Assembly (NCBI RefSeq): GCF_019679475.1
Contig: NZ_JAIEZP010000001.1
Location: forward strand, 124,001-188,000
Length of the DNA: 64,000 bases
Reading direction: 5' to 3'
DNA from: Hyphomonas sediminis
GTDB lineage: Bacteria > Pseudomonadota > Alphaproteobacteria > Caulobacterales > Hyphomonadaceae
Below, one piece after another: positions 57,781 to 64,000 of this stretch; the stretch's first letter is position 1; every line of letters begins with the position of its first letter. The translations under genes were made by a program, and so were the position numbers. Below the pieces are notes generated by a model. That model was not told the DNA's origin. It saw only the letters and a program-made list of their open reading frames with translations, and made no database searches.

Positions 57781-59274
57781 ATGATCCGCAATCTTATCGT
57801 CGGGCTCGGCGCCATCTTCGGCATTCTTGTCGTCGTGGTCCTTTTCAGGACATTCAACTACGGCGCCGATCCGGTTGGCGGCCGCGTGGAGCTTCCAGAA
57901 CCACCGGCGATTTCGGCTGAACGCGGCGCACAAAATCTTGCCCAGGCAATCCGCTTCCGCACCGTCACCGTAGCCCCGGGCGATCCTCGTCCGGGTCAGG
58001 AGGAACCGTGGATCGCGCTGCATCAATGGCTGGAGCAAACCTACCCCGCCGCGCATGCTGCAATGCAGAAAGAACTCGTGCCCGGCACCCTCACCCTGCT
58101 CTACACCTGGGAGGGTTCTGACCCCGGCCTGAACCCCATTCTTCTGATGGCCCACCAGGATGTTGTGCCGGTGAATATCGGCACGGAGGGCGACTGGACC
58201 GGCGCCCCCTTCGACGGCGATATTGTGGACGGTTTCATCTATGGACGCGGAACGATCGATGACAAAGGGTCGCTCGTTGCGCTGATGGAAGCGGCCGAAG
58301 CGCTTGCCACATCCGGCTTCCAGCCGAAGAGAACGATTCTTTTCATGTTCGGCCATGATGAGGAAGTTTCCGGATCGGGCGCCCAGGCGGGAATCGCGCT
58401 GCTGAAATCGCGCGGAATCGAGCCTGAAATGGCGCTGGATGAAGGCTTCATGATCGTCGATCCCTCCCCGCTTTCGGGGAAAGCCATGGGCTTCATCGGT
58501 ATCGCCGAGAAGGGATATGTAACGCTGGAAATCACCGCGACCGGCGAAGGCGGGCATTCGTCCACCCCGCCGCGCGATTCGGCGGCGGTAAGGCTGGCCC
58601 GCGCGGTGGTTGCGCTCGATGAAAACCAGATGAAGGCGGACTTCACCAAACCTCCGGTGTCGGACCTTTTCCGCTCTGCGGCGCGGGACATGTCGTTTGT
58701 CCAGCGGATGGCCTTTGCAAACCTCTGGCTGTTTGAAGGCATGATCGAGAAACAGATGAGCGCCATTCCGAGCGCCAATGCGATGATCCGCACGACTACT
58801 GCGCCAACCATGCTGGCCGGTTCGGCGAAGGAAAACGTGCTGGCCCAGCGCGCTGTGGCCGTGGTCAACTTCCGTATCCATCCGAACAATACGGAAGAGG
58901 AAATCATCGAGCATGTGCGCGAAGTGACCGCCAGCATTCCGGGGATCGAGATCGCCGTTGGCCAGCAAGGCATCCGCGGCCAGGGCGCCTCGCCCGTTTC
59001 GCCCACGGACAATCTGGCTTACGCCGTTCTGGCCAGCGTTGCCGAAGCAACTGCCGGCGGCGCGCCGGCAGCCCCCGGCCTAGTGCTGGGCGCAACGGAC
59101 GCGCGCTATGCCAGCGACATTACGCCGAATGTCTACCGGTTTGCGCCCTCGATCATGTCGCCGGAAGACCTGACCGGTTTCCATGGCACGAATGAGCGTC
59201 TTGCCGTGGAAAACATGGGCCGGCTGGCGCGTGGCTATTCACAGATCATCCTGGCAATGGACAAGGGCGCCTGA
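57781..59274 (+). CDS. M20 family peptidase (PM20D1-like), membrane-anchored
   Basis: A 497-residue zinc peptidase or amidase. A helix at residues 3-22 (RNLIVGLGAIFGILVVVVLF) anchors it. The metal site has LLMAHQDVVPV (His and Asp), GRGTIDDKGSL (Asp bridging), GHDEEVSGSGAQ (catalytic Glu and Glu ligand) and the final His in FHGTNERL. The dimerisation domain contains GEGGHSSTPPRDSAAV. This arrangement is that of the PM20D1/CPS1-like group, which in animals forms or splits N-acyl amino acids. The start at 57781 follows GGGGGAAA. It may be controlled through the region shared with the transporter. Confidence 0.88.
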   Translation: MIRNLIVGLGAIFGILVVVVLFRTFNYGADPVGGRVELPEPPAISAERGAQNLAQAIRFRTVTVAPGDPRPGQEEPWIALHQWLEQTYPAAHAAMQKELVPGTLTLLYTWEGSDPGLNPILLMAHQDVVPVNIGTEGDWTGAPFDGDIVDGFIYGRGTIDDKGSLVALMEAAEALATSGFQPKRTILFMFGHDEEVSGSGAQAGIALLKSRGIEPEMALDEGFMIVDPSPLSGKAMGFIGIAEKGYVTLEITATGEGGHSSTPPRDSAAVRLARAVVALDENQMKADFTKPPVSDLFRSAARDMSFVQRMAFANLWLFEGMIEKQMSAIPSANAMIRTTTAPTMLAGSAKENVLAQRAVAVVNFRIHPNNTEEEIIEHVREVTASIPGIEIAVGQQGIRGQGASPVSPTDNLAYAVLASVAEATAGGAPAAPGLVLGATDARYASDITPNVYRFAPSIMSPEDLTGFHGTNERLAVENMGRLARGYSQIILAMDKGA

Positions 59275-59347
59275 GGCCAGCGCCTTCGGCCGGAACGCAC
59301 GCTTTGGGGCGTGGCCGGCGGGGCATGCGCTTCGGTTTGGTGGGGCT

Positions 59348-59713
59348 TCAGGACGTGTCGGGGGCGTGCCCGCTGATCCTTCGACTTCGCTCAGGATGAG
59401 CTTCGGGTGGTTGGGTGCCTGAGGCTTCCCAAACACTACAGGAGAACGCCAACGGGGCTTGGGCGAGGTTCGTCGGGAGATCGGATTCCCAGACGGGATC
59501 GCTCCATTCCGGTTTCGTGAGTTCGGGCTTTTTATAAGCGCGCCAGTGGTCGCCGACGCTGACGATGTGGATGCGGCCCCATTTGGTGACGGCGATGAGG
59601 AGGGAGCGAAGCTCGACATCCTGCCGTTTGAAGATCGCGCGCAGCTGCAGCCAGAGATATGGCCAGAAGATTGGCAATACATGGGCATAGAGGCGGGCGA
59701 TCTGGGGTGTCAT
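59348..59713 (-). CDS. Small unknown protein with a repeat-derived C-terminus
   Basis: A 121-residue protein starting MTPQIARLYAHVLPIFWPYLWLQLRAI and KRQDVELRSLLIAV, with one aromatic-rich helix that may touch the membrane, and a Trp-rich middle (KWGRIHIVSVGDHWRAYKK). I recognise no family. From about residue 95 the sequence PEAHPERSRRIS is read from a dispersed DNA repeat found twice more just downstream, so the original C-terminus has probably been replaced. Codon use in the first 90 residues looks like a real gene. Confidence 0.55.
   Translation of the reverse strand: MTPQIARLYAHVLPIFWPYLWLQLRAIFKRQDVELRSLLIAVTKWGRIHIVSVGDHWRAYKKPELTKPEWSDPVWESDLPTNLAQAPLAFSCSVWEASGTQPPEAHPERSRRISGHAPDTS
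59376..59402 (+). repeat. 27-base dispersed repeat, copy 1
   Basis: ATCCTTCGACTTCGCTCAGG followed by ATGAGCT. Identical copies lie at 59810-59836 and, inverted, 59857-59883. This copy overlaps the 3' end of the small unknown gene. Confidence 0.85.
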
Positions 59714-59809
59714 GGGGCTGAGTATATGTCAGCCGGCGGAGGGGGTGGATACGATTGCGGGTTGCGGTGTGTTTGTGGGCGATGAGTGTTGGATAGGTGA
59801 GCCCGCTCT

Positions 59810-59883
59810 ATCCTTCGACTTCGCTCAGGATGAGCTTCTCTAGCGCAGCATTTCGGAGCTCATCCTGAGCGAAGTCGAAGGAT
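59810..59883. repeat. 27-base element as a perfect inverted pair
   Basis: Two identical 27-base arms, 59810-59836 and 59857-59883, separated by a 20-base loop. The RNA or single-stranded DNA could form a long hairpin, the typical form of REP-like doublets. Confidence 0.85.
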
Positions 59884-59967
59884 GGGTGGGCTTCGCTGGG
59901 CTCAGGTCGAAGGATGGGCGTGTATCACTTCCTTCGGGCGTCTTCCCGGAATTTGCGGAGCAAATGT

Positions 59968-60004
59968 CCGGGACCCAGGGGGCTGGGGGAAGGCTGGGTC
60001 CCGG
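59968..60004. repeat. Inverted repeat CCGGGACCCAG / CTGGGTCCCGG
   Basis: Eleven-base perfect arms with 15 bases between. The right arm continues into TCTTCGCTTGCAGCGAA, another small dyad, followed by ACCGGGATGACGGGG. This resembles a common dispersed intergenic element of alphaproteobacteria. Confidence 0.65.
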
Positions 60005-60082
60005 TCTTCGCTTGCAGCGAAACCGGGATGACGGGGGAATGGGGTGCGGATGGAGCGGAGGGGGCGGAGGCCCTCACCCCGG

Positions 60083-60103
60083 CCCTCTCGCTGAGGGAGA
60101 GGG
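60083..60103. repeat. Small hairpin repeat CCCTCTC / GAGAGGG
   Basis: Seven-bp stem with a seven-base loop, preceded by CCCTCACCCCGG, a form common among dispersed intergenic repeats in proteobacteria. Confidence 0.5.
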
Positions 60104-60137
60104 GGCGCGTTGTGTCTGGGGGCGTCGTTGTGGGTAC

Positions 60138-60166
60138 AAACCGTGTCAGACTGTGTACTTTTGAGG
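60138..60166. repeat. Dispersed repeat copy B
   Basis: Joins both halves seen elsewhere. AAACCGTGTCA, six bases, GTACTTTTG as in copy A (9583-9608). CAGACTGTGTA then CTTTTGAGG as in copy C (32965-32984) with one mismatch. Confidence 0.7.
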
Positions 60167-60254
60167 CATTTCGGGATCACTTTAAGCCCAAATGGAAACG
60201 GCGCGGGACAGCCTTGTGCCATCCTGCGCCGTGTCTGTTCGTTTCGCGCCGGGT

Positions 60255-61175
60255 TTAGTGGGCCGGGCCGGCCACGCGCTCGATGGGGAGGACGTAGTGG
60301 CGGGCGCAGAACTGGCAGTCGATGGCGAGGGTGCCGTCGGGCTCGACCAGGTCGCGCAGGGATTCTTCAGGCATGGCGCGCAGCGTGTGCAGCAGGCGTT
60401 CCTCATTGCAGGTGCAATGATCGGTAACGGCCCTTCCCTCTTCCATGCGGACGCCCTGTTCGTGGAACAAGCGGAAGAGAAGATCCGGCATCGGAAGGTT
60501 CGGATCGGCAAGCTCGGTCGGCGTCAGCGTGCCAAACAGGGCCTCGGCTTCGCGCCAGGCTTCATTCGTGTCACCGCGCTTCTCATCCCCGGCGATCCGC
60601 TGCACCATCATGCCACCGGCCACCCACCCGCCATCATTGGTCTGCTCGACTGCGAGACGGATACGCGAGGGCACCTGCTCTGACATCAGATAATAATCTT
60701 CCGCGCACTGGGCGAGCGTGCCTTTGTTCAGCGGCACGATGCCCTGATAGGGCTGAAGGTTCGGATTATCCTGAATGAGGATGAGGCCGAGACGGCCCGA
60801 CGGGCCGAACAGCTGGGGCATGTGCGGCGGCCCGCCCTTGTTCAGGCGCTCCAGATAGGCCCAGGCCTCTTCATCATAGCGGGCATAGCCGCGCACGCCG
60901 CCGCCGGTGGTGTATTCCCCCACCAGCATGCGGACGGGACCATCGCCTTCTGCCTGCACCAGGATGCGGCCATCAAATTTCAGCGAGGCGCCGATGAGGG
61001 CAGCCAGCGAAACCGCCTCCCCCAGGATGCGGGCGAGATTTGGCGGATAGTCATGCCGCGCGAGGATCGGCGTGAGGCTGGCGGCGCCCATGCGCACGGC
61101 GCGCCCACGGATGGGGCGATCTTCGATCTGGAAACTGGCGGTGAAATCGCCGGTCTGGATGACGGTATCGGTCAT
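60255..61175 (-). CDS. hslO: Hsp33 redox-regulated chaperone HslO
   Basis: A 306-residue chaperone holdase activated by oxidation. The core domain has GRAVRMGAASLTPILARHDYP, FDGRILVQAEGDGPVRMLVGEYTT and YQGIVPLNKGTLAQCAEDYYLMSEQVPSRIRLAV. The redox switch at the C-terminus has HCTCNEERL and IDCQFCARHY, the CxC and CxxC pairs that bind zinc. The ATG at 61175 has AGGG upstream; an earlier frame would cover the promoter. A candidate heat-shock promoter lies about 40 bases upstream. In many alphaproteobacteria hslO follows argF; here a yidD-like pair on the other strand lies between them. Confidence 0.96.
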   Translation of the reverse strand: MTDTVIQTGDFTASFQIEDRPIRGRAVRMGAASLTPILARHDYPPNLARILGEAVSLAALIGASLKFDGRILVQAEGDGPVRMLVGEYTTGGGVRGYARYDEEAWAYLERLNKGGPPHMPQLFGPSGRLGLILIQDNPNLQPYQGIVPLNKGTLAQCAEDYYLMSEQVPSRIRLAVEQTNDGGWVAGGMMVQRIAGDEKRGDTNEAWREAEALFGTLTPTELADPNLPMPDLLFRLFHEQGVRMEEGRAVTDHCTCNEERLLHTLRAMPEESLRDLVEPDGTLAIDCQFCARHYVLPIERVAGPAH

Positions 61176-61194
61176 GGCATGACCCTTTCGGAGA

Positions 61195-61217
61195 ATGGGG
61201 CGTTCAAGGCGCCCCAT
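61195..61217. promoter_or_regulatory. Inverted repeat in the hslO leader
   Basis: ATGGGGCG-N7-CGCCCCAT, a perfect 8-bp dyad. It abuts the -10 of the candidate heat-shock promoter (the last bases overlap), so it would lie in the extreme 5' end of the hslO mRNA or be an operator. Confidence 0.4.
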
Positions 61218-61244
61218 GTGGCAGTGAGGCAGCCGGACCGCAAG
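61215..61244 (-). promoter_or_regulatory. Candidate heat-shock (sigma-32) promoter of hslO
   Basis: On the minus strand CTTGCGG-N15-GCCACATG, the same form and spacer as the site before clpB (CTTGCAG-N15-CCCACATT). The -10 ends 39 bases before the hslO start. Confidence 0.5.
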
Positions 61245-61301
61245 GGGCGGGCTGATCCACGCCCCCCACCCGAACCTGCGAGGAAATTTGGCCCGCATTG
61301 G

Positions 61302-61330
61302 TTGACACCCCTGCCCTATCCCTCTTTTCT
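61302..61330 (+). promoter_or_regulatory. Candidate promoter of the yidD-like gene
   Basis: A perfect -35 TTGACA, 17-base spacer, and a poor -10 TTTTCT, ending 19 bases before the ATG at 61350. Confidence 0.4.
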
Positions 61331-61349
61331 GGTTAATGGGGGCATCGGG

Positions 61350-61712
61350 ATGCGGCAGACACTTCCTTCGACAGCGGACATTGAACTCGACGTGCCGGAA
61401 ACGCTGCGTCCTTCCGCCATGCGGCGCCTGGGCCTGACACCGGAGCTGGACCAGCGCATCGACGCCCTGCGCCCGCCAGCAACACCGTGGTGGCGACAGC
61501 TTGCTGTCTCCCTGCTGCGAACCTATCGGCGCATACGACCCGGTAAAATCGGGAACCGGTGCGTCTTCGAACCCAGCTGCTCACGCTACAGCGAACTGGC
61601 CTTCCGCACGCGTAGCTTTCCAACCGCAATCCGCCTGACGCTGAGCCGGCTGCATCGCTGCAGTCCAAGGCAGGGCGGGATTGATCTCAAGGATCTGGAG
61701 ATACCTGAATGA
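61350..61712 (+). CDS. yidD: YidD-like membrane protein insertion factor (divergent form)
   Basis: A 120-residue protein whose C-terminal 65 residues match YidD: SLLRTYRRIRPGKIGNRCVFEPSCSRYSELAFRT and LTLSRLHRCSPRQGGIDLKDL. The conserved Cys residues (RCxFxPxCSxY and RCxP) are kept. Typical YidD has xxHGxxxGxxLxxxRLxRC and ends GGxDPVP; here the HG is replaced and an N-terminal extension of about 50 residues (VPETLRPSAMRRLGLTPELDQRIDAL) is added. The usual yidD context (rpmH, rnpA, yidC) is absent. YidD aids YidC in membrane protein insertion; that this copy does so is inferred. Its stop overlaps the next gene (ATGA). Confidence 0.75.
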   Translation: MRQTLPSTADIELDVPETLRPSAMRRLGLTPELDQRIDALRPPATPWWRQLAVSLLRTYRRIRPGKIGNRCVFEPSCSRYSELAFRTRSFPTAIRLTLSRLHRCSPRQGGIDLKDLEIPE

Positions 61713-61897
61713 AATACCGAGTCATGAGCATAGGAAAAGTCTTCGACGACAAAGCCATCAAGGGCCTGGAAGCGAAGCTCAACGAAGCCAGCTCCGCCGG
61801 TTACCGGTTTCACAGCGTGATGGAAGTGACCCAGCCCGGCTGCCTTGGGATCGGCCAACCCTCCGTCACCTATCTTGCGGTTTTCGAACAAGTCTGA
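61709..61897 (+). CDS. Small DUF4177-like protein
   Basis: A 62-residue protein: MKYRVMSIGKVFDDKAIKGLEAKLNEASSAGYRFHSVMEVTQ and a final TYLAVFEQV. This beta-alpha-beta-beta plan, with a Y at the start, a helix ending AGY(R/E)x(H/V)SV and a closing beta strand, matches DUF4177, whose function is unknown. It overlaps the yidD-like gene by four bases and is probably translated together with it. Confidence 0.7.
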   Translation: MKYRVMSIGKVFDDKAIKGLEAKLNEASSAGYRFHSVMEVTQPGCLGIGQPSVTYLAVFEQV

Positions 61898-61917
61898 GCC
61901 GCTGACGGCGCCGGGCC

Positions 61918-62844
61918 TTATTTATCCAGGCACCAGCGCAGGATGGCTTTCTGGGCGTGGAGACGGTTTTCGGCTTCGTCGAAGATGAGGCTGTTCGGTC
62001 CGTCGATCACTTCCTCGTCCACTTCCTCGCCCCGGTGGGCCGGGAGGCAGTGAAGGAATTTGGCGCCCTTGCCGGCAAGTTCCATCAGCTCAGCGGTGAC
62101 CGCGTAGGGCTCGAGGATTTCGAGGCGGCGCTCGGCGTCGGTGTCGCCCATCGAGACGAAGGTATCGGCGATCACCACATCGGCGCCGGCGACGGCTTCC
62201 TCAGCGGTTTCGAACAGGTCGATCCGGCCTTGCAGCTCGGCGGCGATTTCAAGGTCTTCCTCATCCGGAGCAAACCGCTTGGGCGTGCCTACGGCGAGGG
62301 AGAAGCCGAATTTCGGCGCGGCGTGGATGAAGCTGGCGCAGACATTGTTGCCATCGCCGACCCAGGCGATGCGCGCGCCTTTCAGATCAAGGCCATGTTC
62401 TTCCAGCGTCAGCAGGTCTGCCATGATCTGGCAGGGATGGGAGCGGTCTGTCAGGCCATTGATGACCGGCACGGAGGCGGCCTCGGCAAAAGCCTCGACA
62501 TCGGAATGGTCATTGGCGCGGATCATCACCGCATCGACATAGCGCGAGAGCACCTTGGCAGTGTCGTCAATCGTCTCGCCACGGCCAAGCTGCATGTCGC
62601 TGGACGTGGCCGTGATGGACGAGCCGCCGAGCTGGCGCATGGCCATGTCGAAGGAGAAGCGCGTGCGGGTCGACGATTTCTCGAAGATCATCGCGAGCGT
62701 GTGGCCCTCCAGCGGGGCGCCGGCATCGACGCGGCCCTTGGGCCAGCCAGCGCGGGCCTTCTTCATACGGTGAGCCTCATCGAGGATGGCGCGCAGCTCC
62801 GCGCTCTCGACATGCCAGAGATCAATGAAGTGCCGGTAAGTCAT
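61918..62844 (-). CDS. argF: Ornithine carbamoyltransferase
   Basis: A 308-residue enzyme joining carbamoyl phosphate and ornithine to citrulline in arginine synthesis. The carbamoyl phosphate site is [15 protein letters not shown], followed by [15 protein letters not shown], the ornithine-binding VSMGDTDAE and the catalytic Cys loop [11 protein letters not shown]. It uses the product of CarB (22-25 kb). Length is normal. It converges with the DUF4177 gene. Its upstream 223 bases carry no recognisable gene. Confidence 0.96.
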   Translation of the reverse strand: MTYRHFIDLWHVESAELRAILDEAHRMKKARAGWPKGRVDAGAPLEGHTLAMIFEKSSTRTRFSFDMAMRQLGGSSITATSSDMQLGRGETIDDTAKVLSRYVDAVMIRANDHSDVEAFAEAASVPVINGLTDRSHPCQIMADLLTLEEHGLDLKGARIAWVGDGNNVCASFIHAAPKFGFSLAVGTPKRFAPDEEDLEIAAELQGRIDLFETAEEAVAGADVVIADTFVSMGDTDAERRLEILEPYAVTAELMELAGKGAKFLHCLPAHRGEEVDEEVIDGPNSLIFDEAENRLHAQKAILRWCLDK

Positions 62845-63067
62845 GGGGACGCCCCCGCAAAAAGAAAGGGCGCCGCATAGCGCGTTTTGGCGGGGATCGC
62901 CAGCGTTTGTTAAGTTCGCGGCCTGGCGGGCCGGGCAGGAACAAAGCAGCGCCTCACCCGTTGGTTACAGAAACCTTCGGCCAACCGGCACCCCCAGAGG
63001 GCCGGAAACAAGCGTAAACACTACAGGAAACAGCAGAAAGACCAAACCAAAGACCCGGCAATGACCC

Positions 63068-63445
63068 ATGAACGCGCGCGACCTCATCCCCCATATCGGC
63101 CGCAATTTTGGGTGGCACAGGCTGCGGCTCGACACAGGCCGCTTTGCCAGCCCCGCTGACTGCGCCGAACATTGCGTACCCGGCATAAGGGCCTGCGCCC
63201 ACCTGTTCAGCAGCGACCGGGACGCGGGCGACGCGCTGGTGGAGGCCTTTCTGAGCGAGCTGTTCGATGAGGCAATCGGCGCCCCACCGCCGCGCACGCC
63301 GGAGGAAATGACCGCCGCGTTCGAGGCTTATCTGCGCGCCCGTTTCGGCGACATGCCGCGCCGGATCGTGCTCTCCACGGGGCCTGAGCGCGTAGACAAT
63401 GTGTGGATGTCGGTGGACGAGTTCTTCCACGCGCTGACACATTGA
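63068..63445 (+). CDS. Unknown small protein
   Basis: A 125-residue soluble protein starting MNARDLIPHIGRNFGWHRLRLDTGRFA. It has SPADCAEHCVPGIRACAHLFSS with three Cys and a His close together, then an acidic helical stretch and VDNVWMSVDEFFHALTH at the end. The Cys/His cluster (CxxxCxxxxxxCxH) could bind a metal; this is only a guess. No family recognised. It faces the ABM gene across ten bases. Confidence 0.6.
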   Translation: MNARDLIPHIGRNFGWHRLRLDTGRFASPADCAEHCVPGIRACAHLFSSDRDAGDALVEAFLSELFDEAIGAPPPRTPEEMTAAFEAYLRARFGDMPRRIVLSTGPERVDNVWMSVDEFFHALTH

Positions 63446-63454
63446 GGCGCTGCG

Positions 63455-63775
63455 TCAGAAGCTGTAGGCGCGCTCCACCTTCGCCACGCGGATTGTGTAA
63501 TGGGTGTAGAAGGCTTCGCGGCCCCGCTTCTGGGCGGCGATGTGATCGGCCTGGCGTTTCCAGGCGAGGATCGCCGCTTCGCTCTCCCAATAGGAGACGG
63601 TGATTTCCAGGCCGCCTTCGCCCTGCGCGGACTCATACCCCAGAAAGCCCGGCATCGTGTGGGCCAGCGCCACCATCGCCTCGGCGGTTTCGGCATACTC
63701 GGCCTCCTCCCGCCCGGAGAAGATGGCTGTGAAGATAACCGCCCAATAGGGCGCCTGCGGTGTCGTGGCGATCAT
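63455..63775 (-). CDS. Antibiotic biosynthesis monooxygenase (ABM) domain protein
   Basis: A 106-residue protein with the dimeric alpha/beta ABM fold: YWAVIFTAIFSG, YAETAEAMVALAHTMPGFLGYESAQGEGGLEITVSYWESEAAILAWKRQADHIAAQKRGRE and FYTHYTIRVAKVERAYSF are the normal blocks. Such proteins range from quinone-forming oxygenases to haem-degrading enzymes; no cofactor is evident and the role is open. A perfect 11-bp inverted repeat lies nine bases before the ATG. The following gene is divergent. Confidence 0.88.
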   Translation of the reverse strand: MIATTPQAPYWAVIFTAIFSGREEAEYAETAEAMVALAHTMPGFLGYESAQGEGGLEITVSYWESEAAILAWKRQADHIAAQKRGREAFYTHYTIRVAKVERAYSF

Positions 63776-63784
63776 GGTGTCCCT

Positions 63785-63813
63785 CGGGGCTGTGAACTGC
63801 CGTCACAGCCCCG
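63785..63813. promoter_or_regulatory. Perfect inverted repeat next to the ABM start
   Basis: CGGGGCTGTGA-N7-TCACAGCCCCG, an 11-bp dyad nine bases upstream of the ABM start codon. It could be an operator or, in RNA, a hairpin that covers the ribosome site. Confidence 0.5.
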
Positions 63814-63927
63814 TCATTGTGGCATGGCATGGGAGGGCTTATCTACCCCTCCCTTCTAGCAAACGCGGCAAAACTCCCCTAAAGGGAGGCCAATCCTTTC
63901 AACGCTTTTCCGGAGTTTTGCCCAGTC

Positions 63928-64000
63928 ATGGACAATGTGCTCATCATCGGTGCCGGCGCTGCCGGCTCAGTCGTCGCCAAGAAATGCGCGATGGACCGTG
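63928..64000 (+). CDS. Saccharopine dehydrogenase-like protein, N-terminus only
   Basis: The first 24 codons, MDNVLIIGAGAAGSVVAKKCAMDR, carry a Rossmann nucleotide-binding motif GAGAAGSVVA. The start with KKCAMD afterwards matches saccharopine dehydrogenase/carboxynorspermidine dehydrogenase proteins. The gene runs out of the window at base 64000, so nothing more can be said. ABM and this gene are divergent. Confidence 0.6.
   Translation, partial: MDNVLIIGAGAAGSVVAKKCAMDR

Larger units (their letters stand above)
59714..60254. other. Gene-free, repeat-packed interval
   Basis: This 541-base stretch between the small unknown gene and hslO shows no credible gene. It holds at least four kinds of dispersed or inverted repeat: a 27-base element in inverted pair, a partial copy near 59899-59916, a GGGACCCAG/CTGGGTCCC pair, a CCCTCTC/GAGAGGG hairpin and a copy of the AAACCGTGTCA/GTACTTTTGA element. 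It looks like a landing place for repeats between two convergent or stalled gene ends. Confidence 0.75.

Noticed and set aside
59886..60258. Several open frames of 90-115 codons in the repeat region before hslO
   Set aside because: They run through inverted repeats and hairpins, have biased composition and no matching family or ribosome site.
63791..63807. CRP-type binding site TGTGA/TCACA
   Set aside because: The spacer is seven bases, not six, and the arms belong to a longer perfect dyad, so CRP binding is not a good call.

Overview
The window looks like core chromosome of an alphaproteobacterium of the Caulobacterales/Hyphomonadaceae type, with Hyphomonas-like organisms my best guess. It is GC-rich and densely coded. 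It holds several lineage markers: the C-terminal half of a PodJ-like polarity protein, a ChpT-like phosphotransferase, a DUF4167 protein, an ELM1-family protein, and the lysC-ptsP and prfA-prmC clusters next to ubiG and clpB. The genus is inference; no rRNA or tRNA gene was found. I saw no prophage, integrase, complete insertion sequence, CRISPR array or toxin-antitoxin pair, so this is mostly ordinary chromosome. The interest lies in regulatory sites, odd gene pairs and dispersed repeats.

1-22 kb: the PodJ-like gene runs in from the left edge and converges with a secreted beta-propeller lipoprotein. Then come NudC, a histone-H1-like Lys/Ala/Pro protein, a YHS-domain protein, a DoxX-like protein divergent from a LysR regulator, prephenate dehydratase, a membrane-anchored cytochrome c, an NlpC/P60 hydrolase, a MarR regulator, a Zur-type regulator overlapping a thioesterase, and an aromatic aminotransferase with a TetR regulator. 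Next are an M48 protease, a multi-spanning membrane protein, an MBL hydrolase and a second TetR gene with twin operators. A VOC-like protein, a glycine-zipper lipoprotein and two tandem paralogous secreted proteins of unknown function complete this part.

22-33 kb: carB, greA and an ELM1-family gene converge with a mnmA-kinase pair. A SulP transporter follows, then a chpT-cheY-cheR group that joins cell-cycle phosphorelay and chemotaxis-type functions. 33-43 kb: a ydbH-ynbE-ydbL envelope operon is divergent from two tandem M23 (LytM) peptidase genes, followed by clpB.

43-57 kb: DUF4167, prmC and prfA on the minus strand, then an accessory block (MAPEG protein, CE15-like esterase, split DUF1214/DUF1254 pair), then ispG, rodZ, ptsP and lysC, with ubiG and a DUF924 gene divergent. 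57-64 kb: a sugar-type MFS transporter is divergent from an M20 peptidase. About 540 bp of non-coding DNA packed with dispersed repeats follows, then hslO, a yidD-DUF4177 pair, argF, an unknown gene, an ABM-type monooxygenase and the start of a saccharopine-dehydrogenase-like gene.

The best leads for something new are regulatory. There are two identical-architecture operators (TGTCA-N7-TGACA) on a probably leaderless TetR gene. Matching candidate heat-shock promoters precede clpB and hslO. A possible small RNA shows a GGAGGAGGAG loop. A short dispersed sequence family recurs three times and lies inside one coding gene. I do not see a clear new multi-gene defence or metabolic system.
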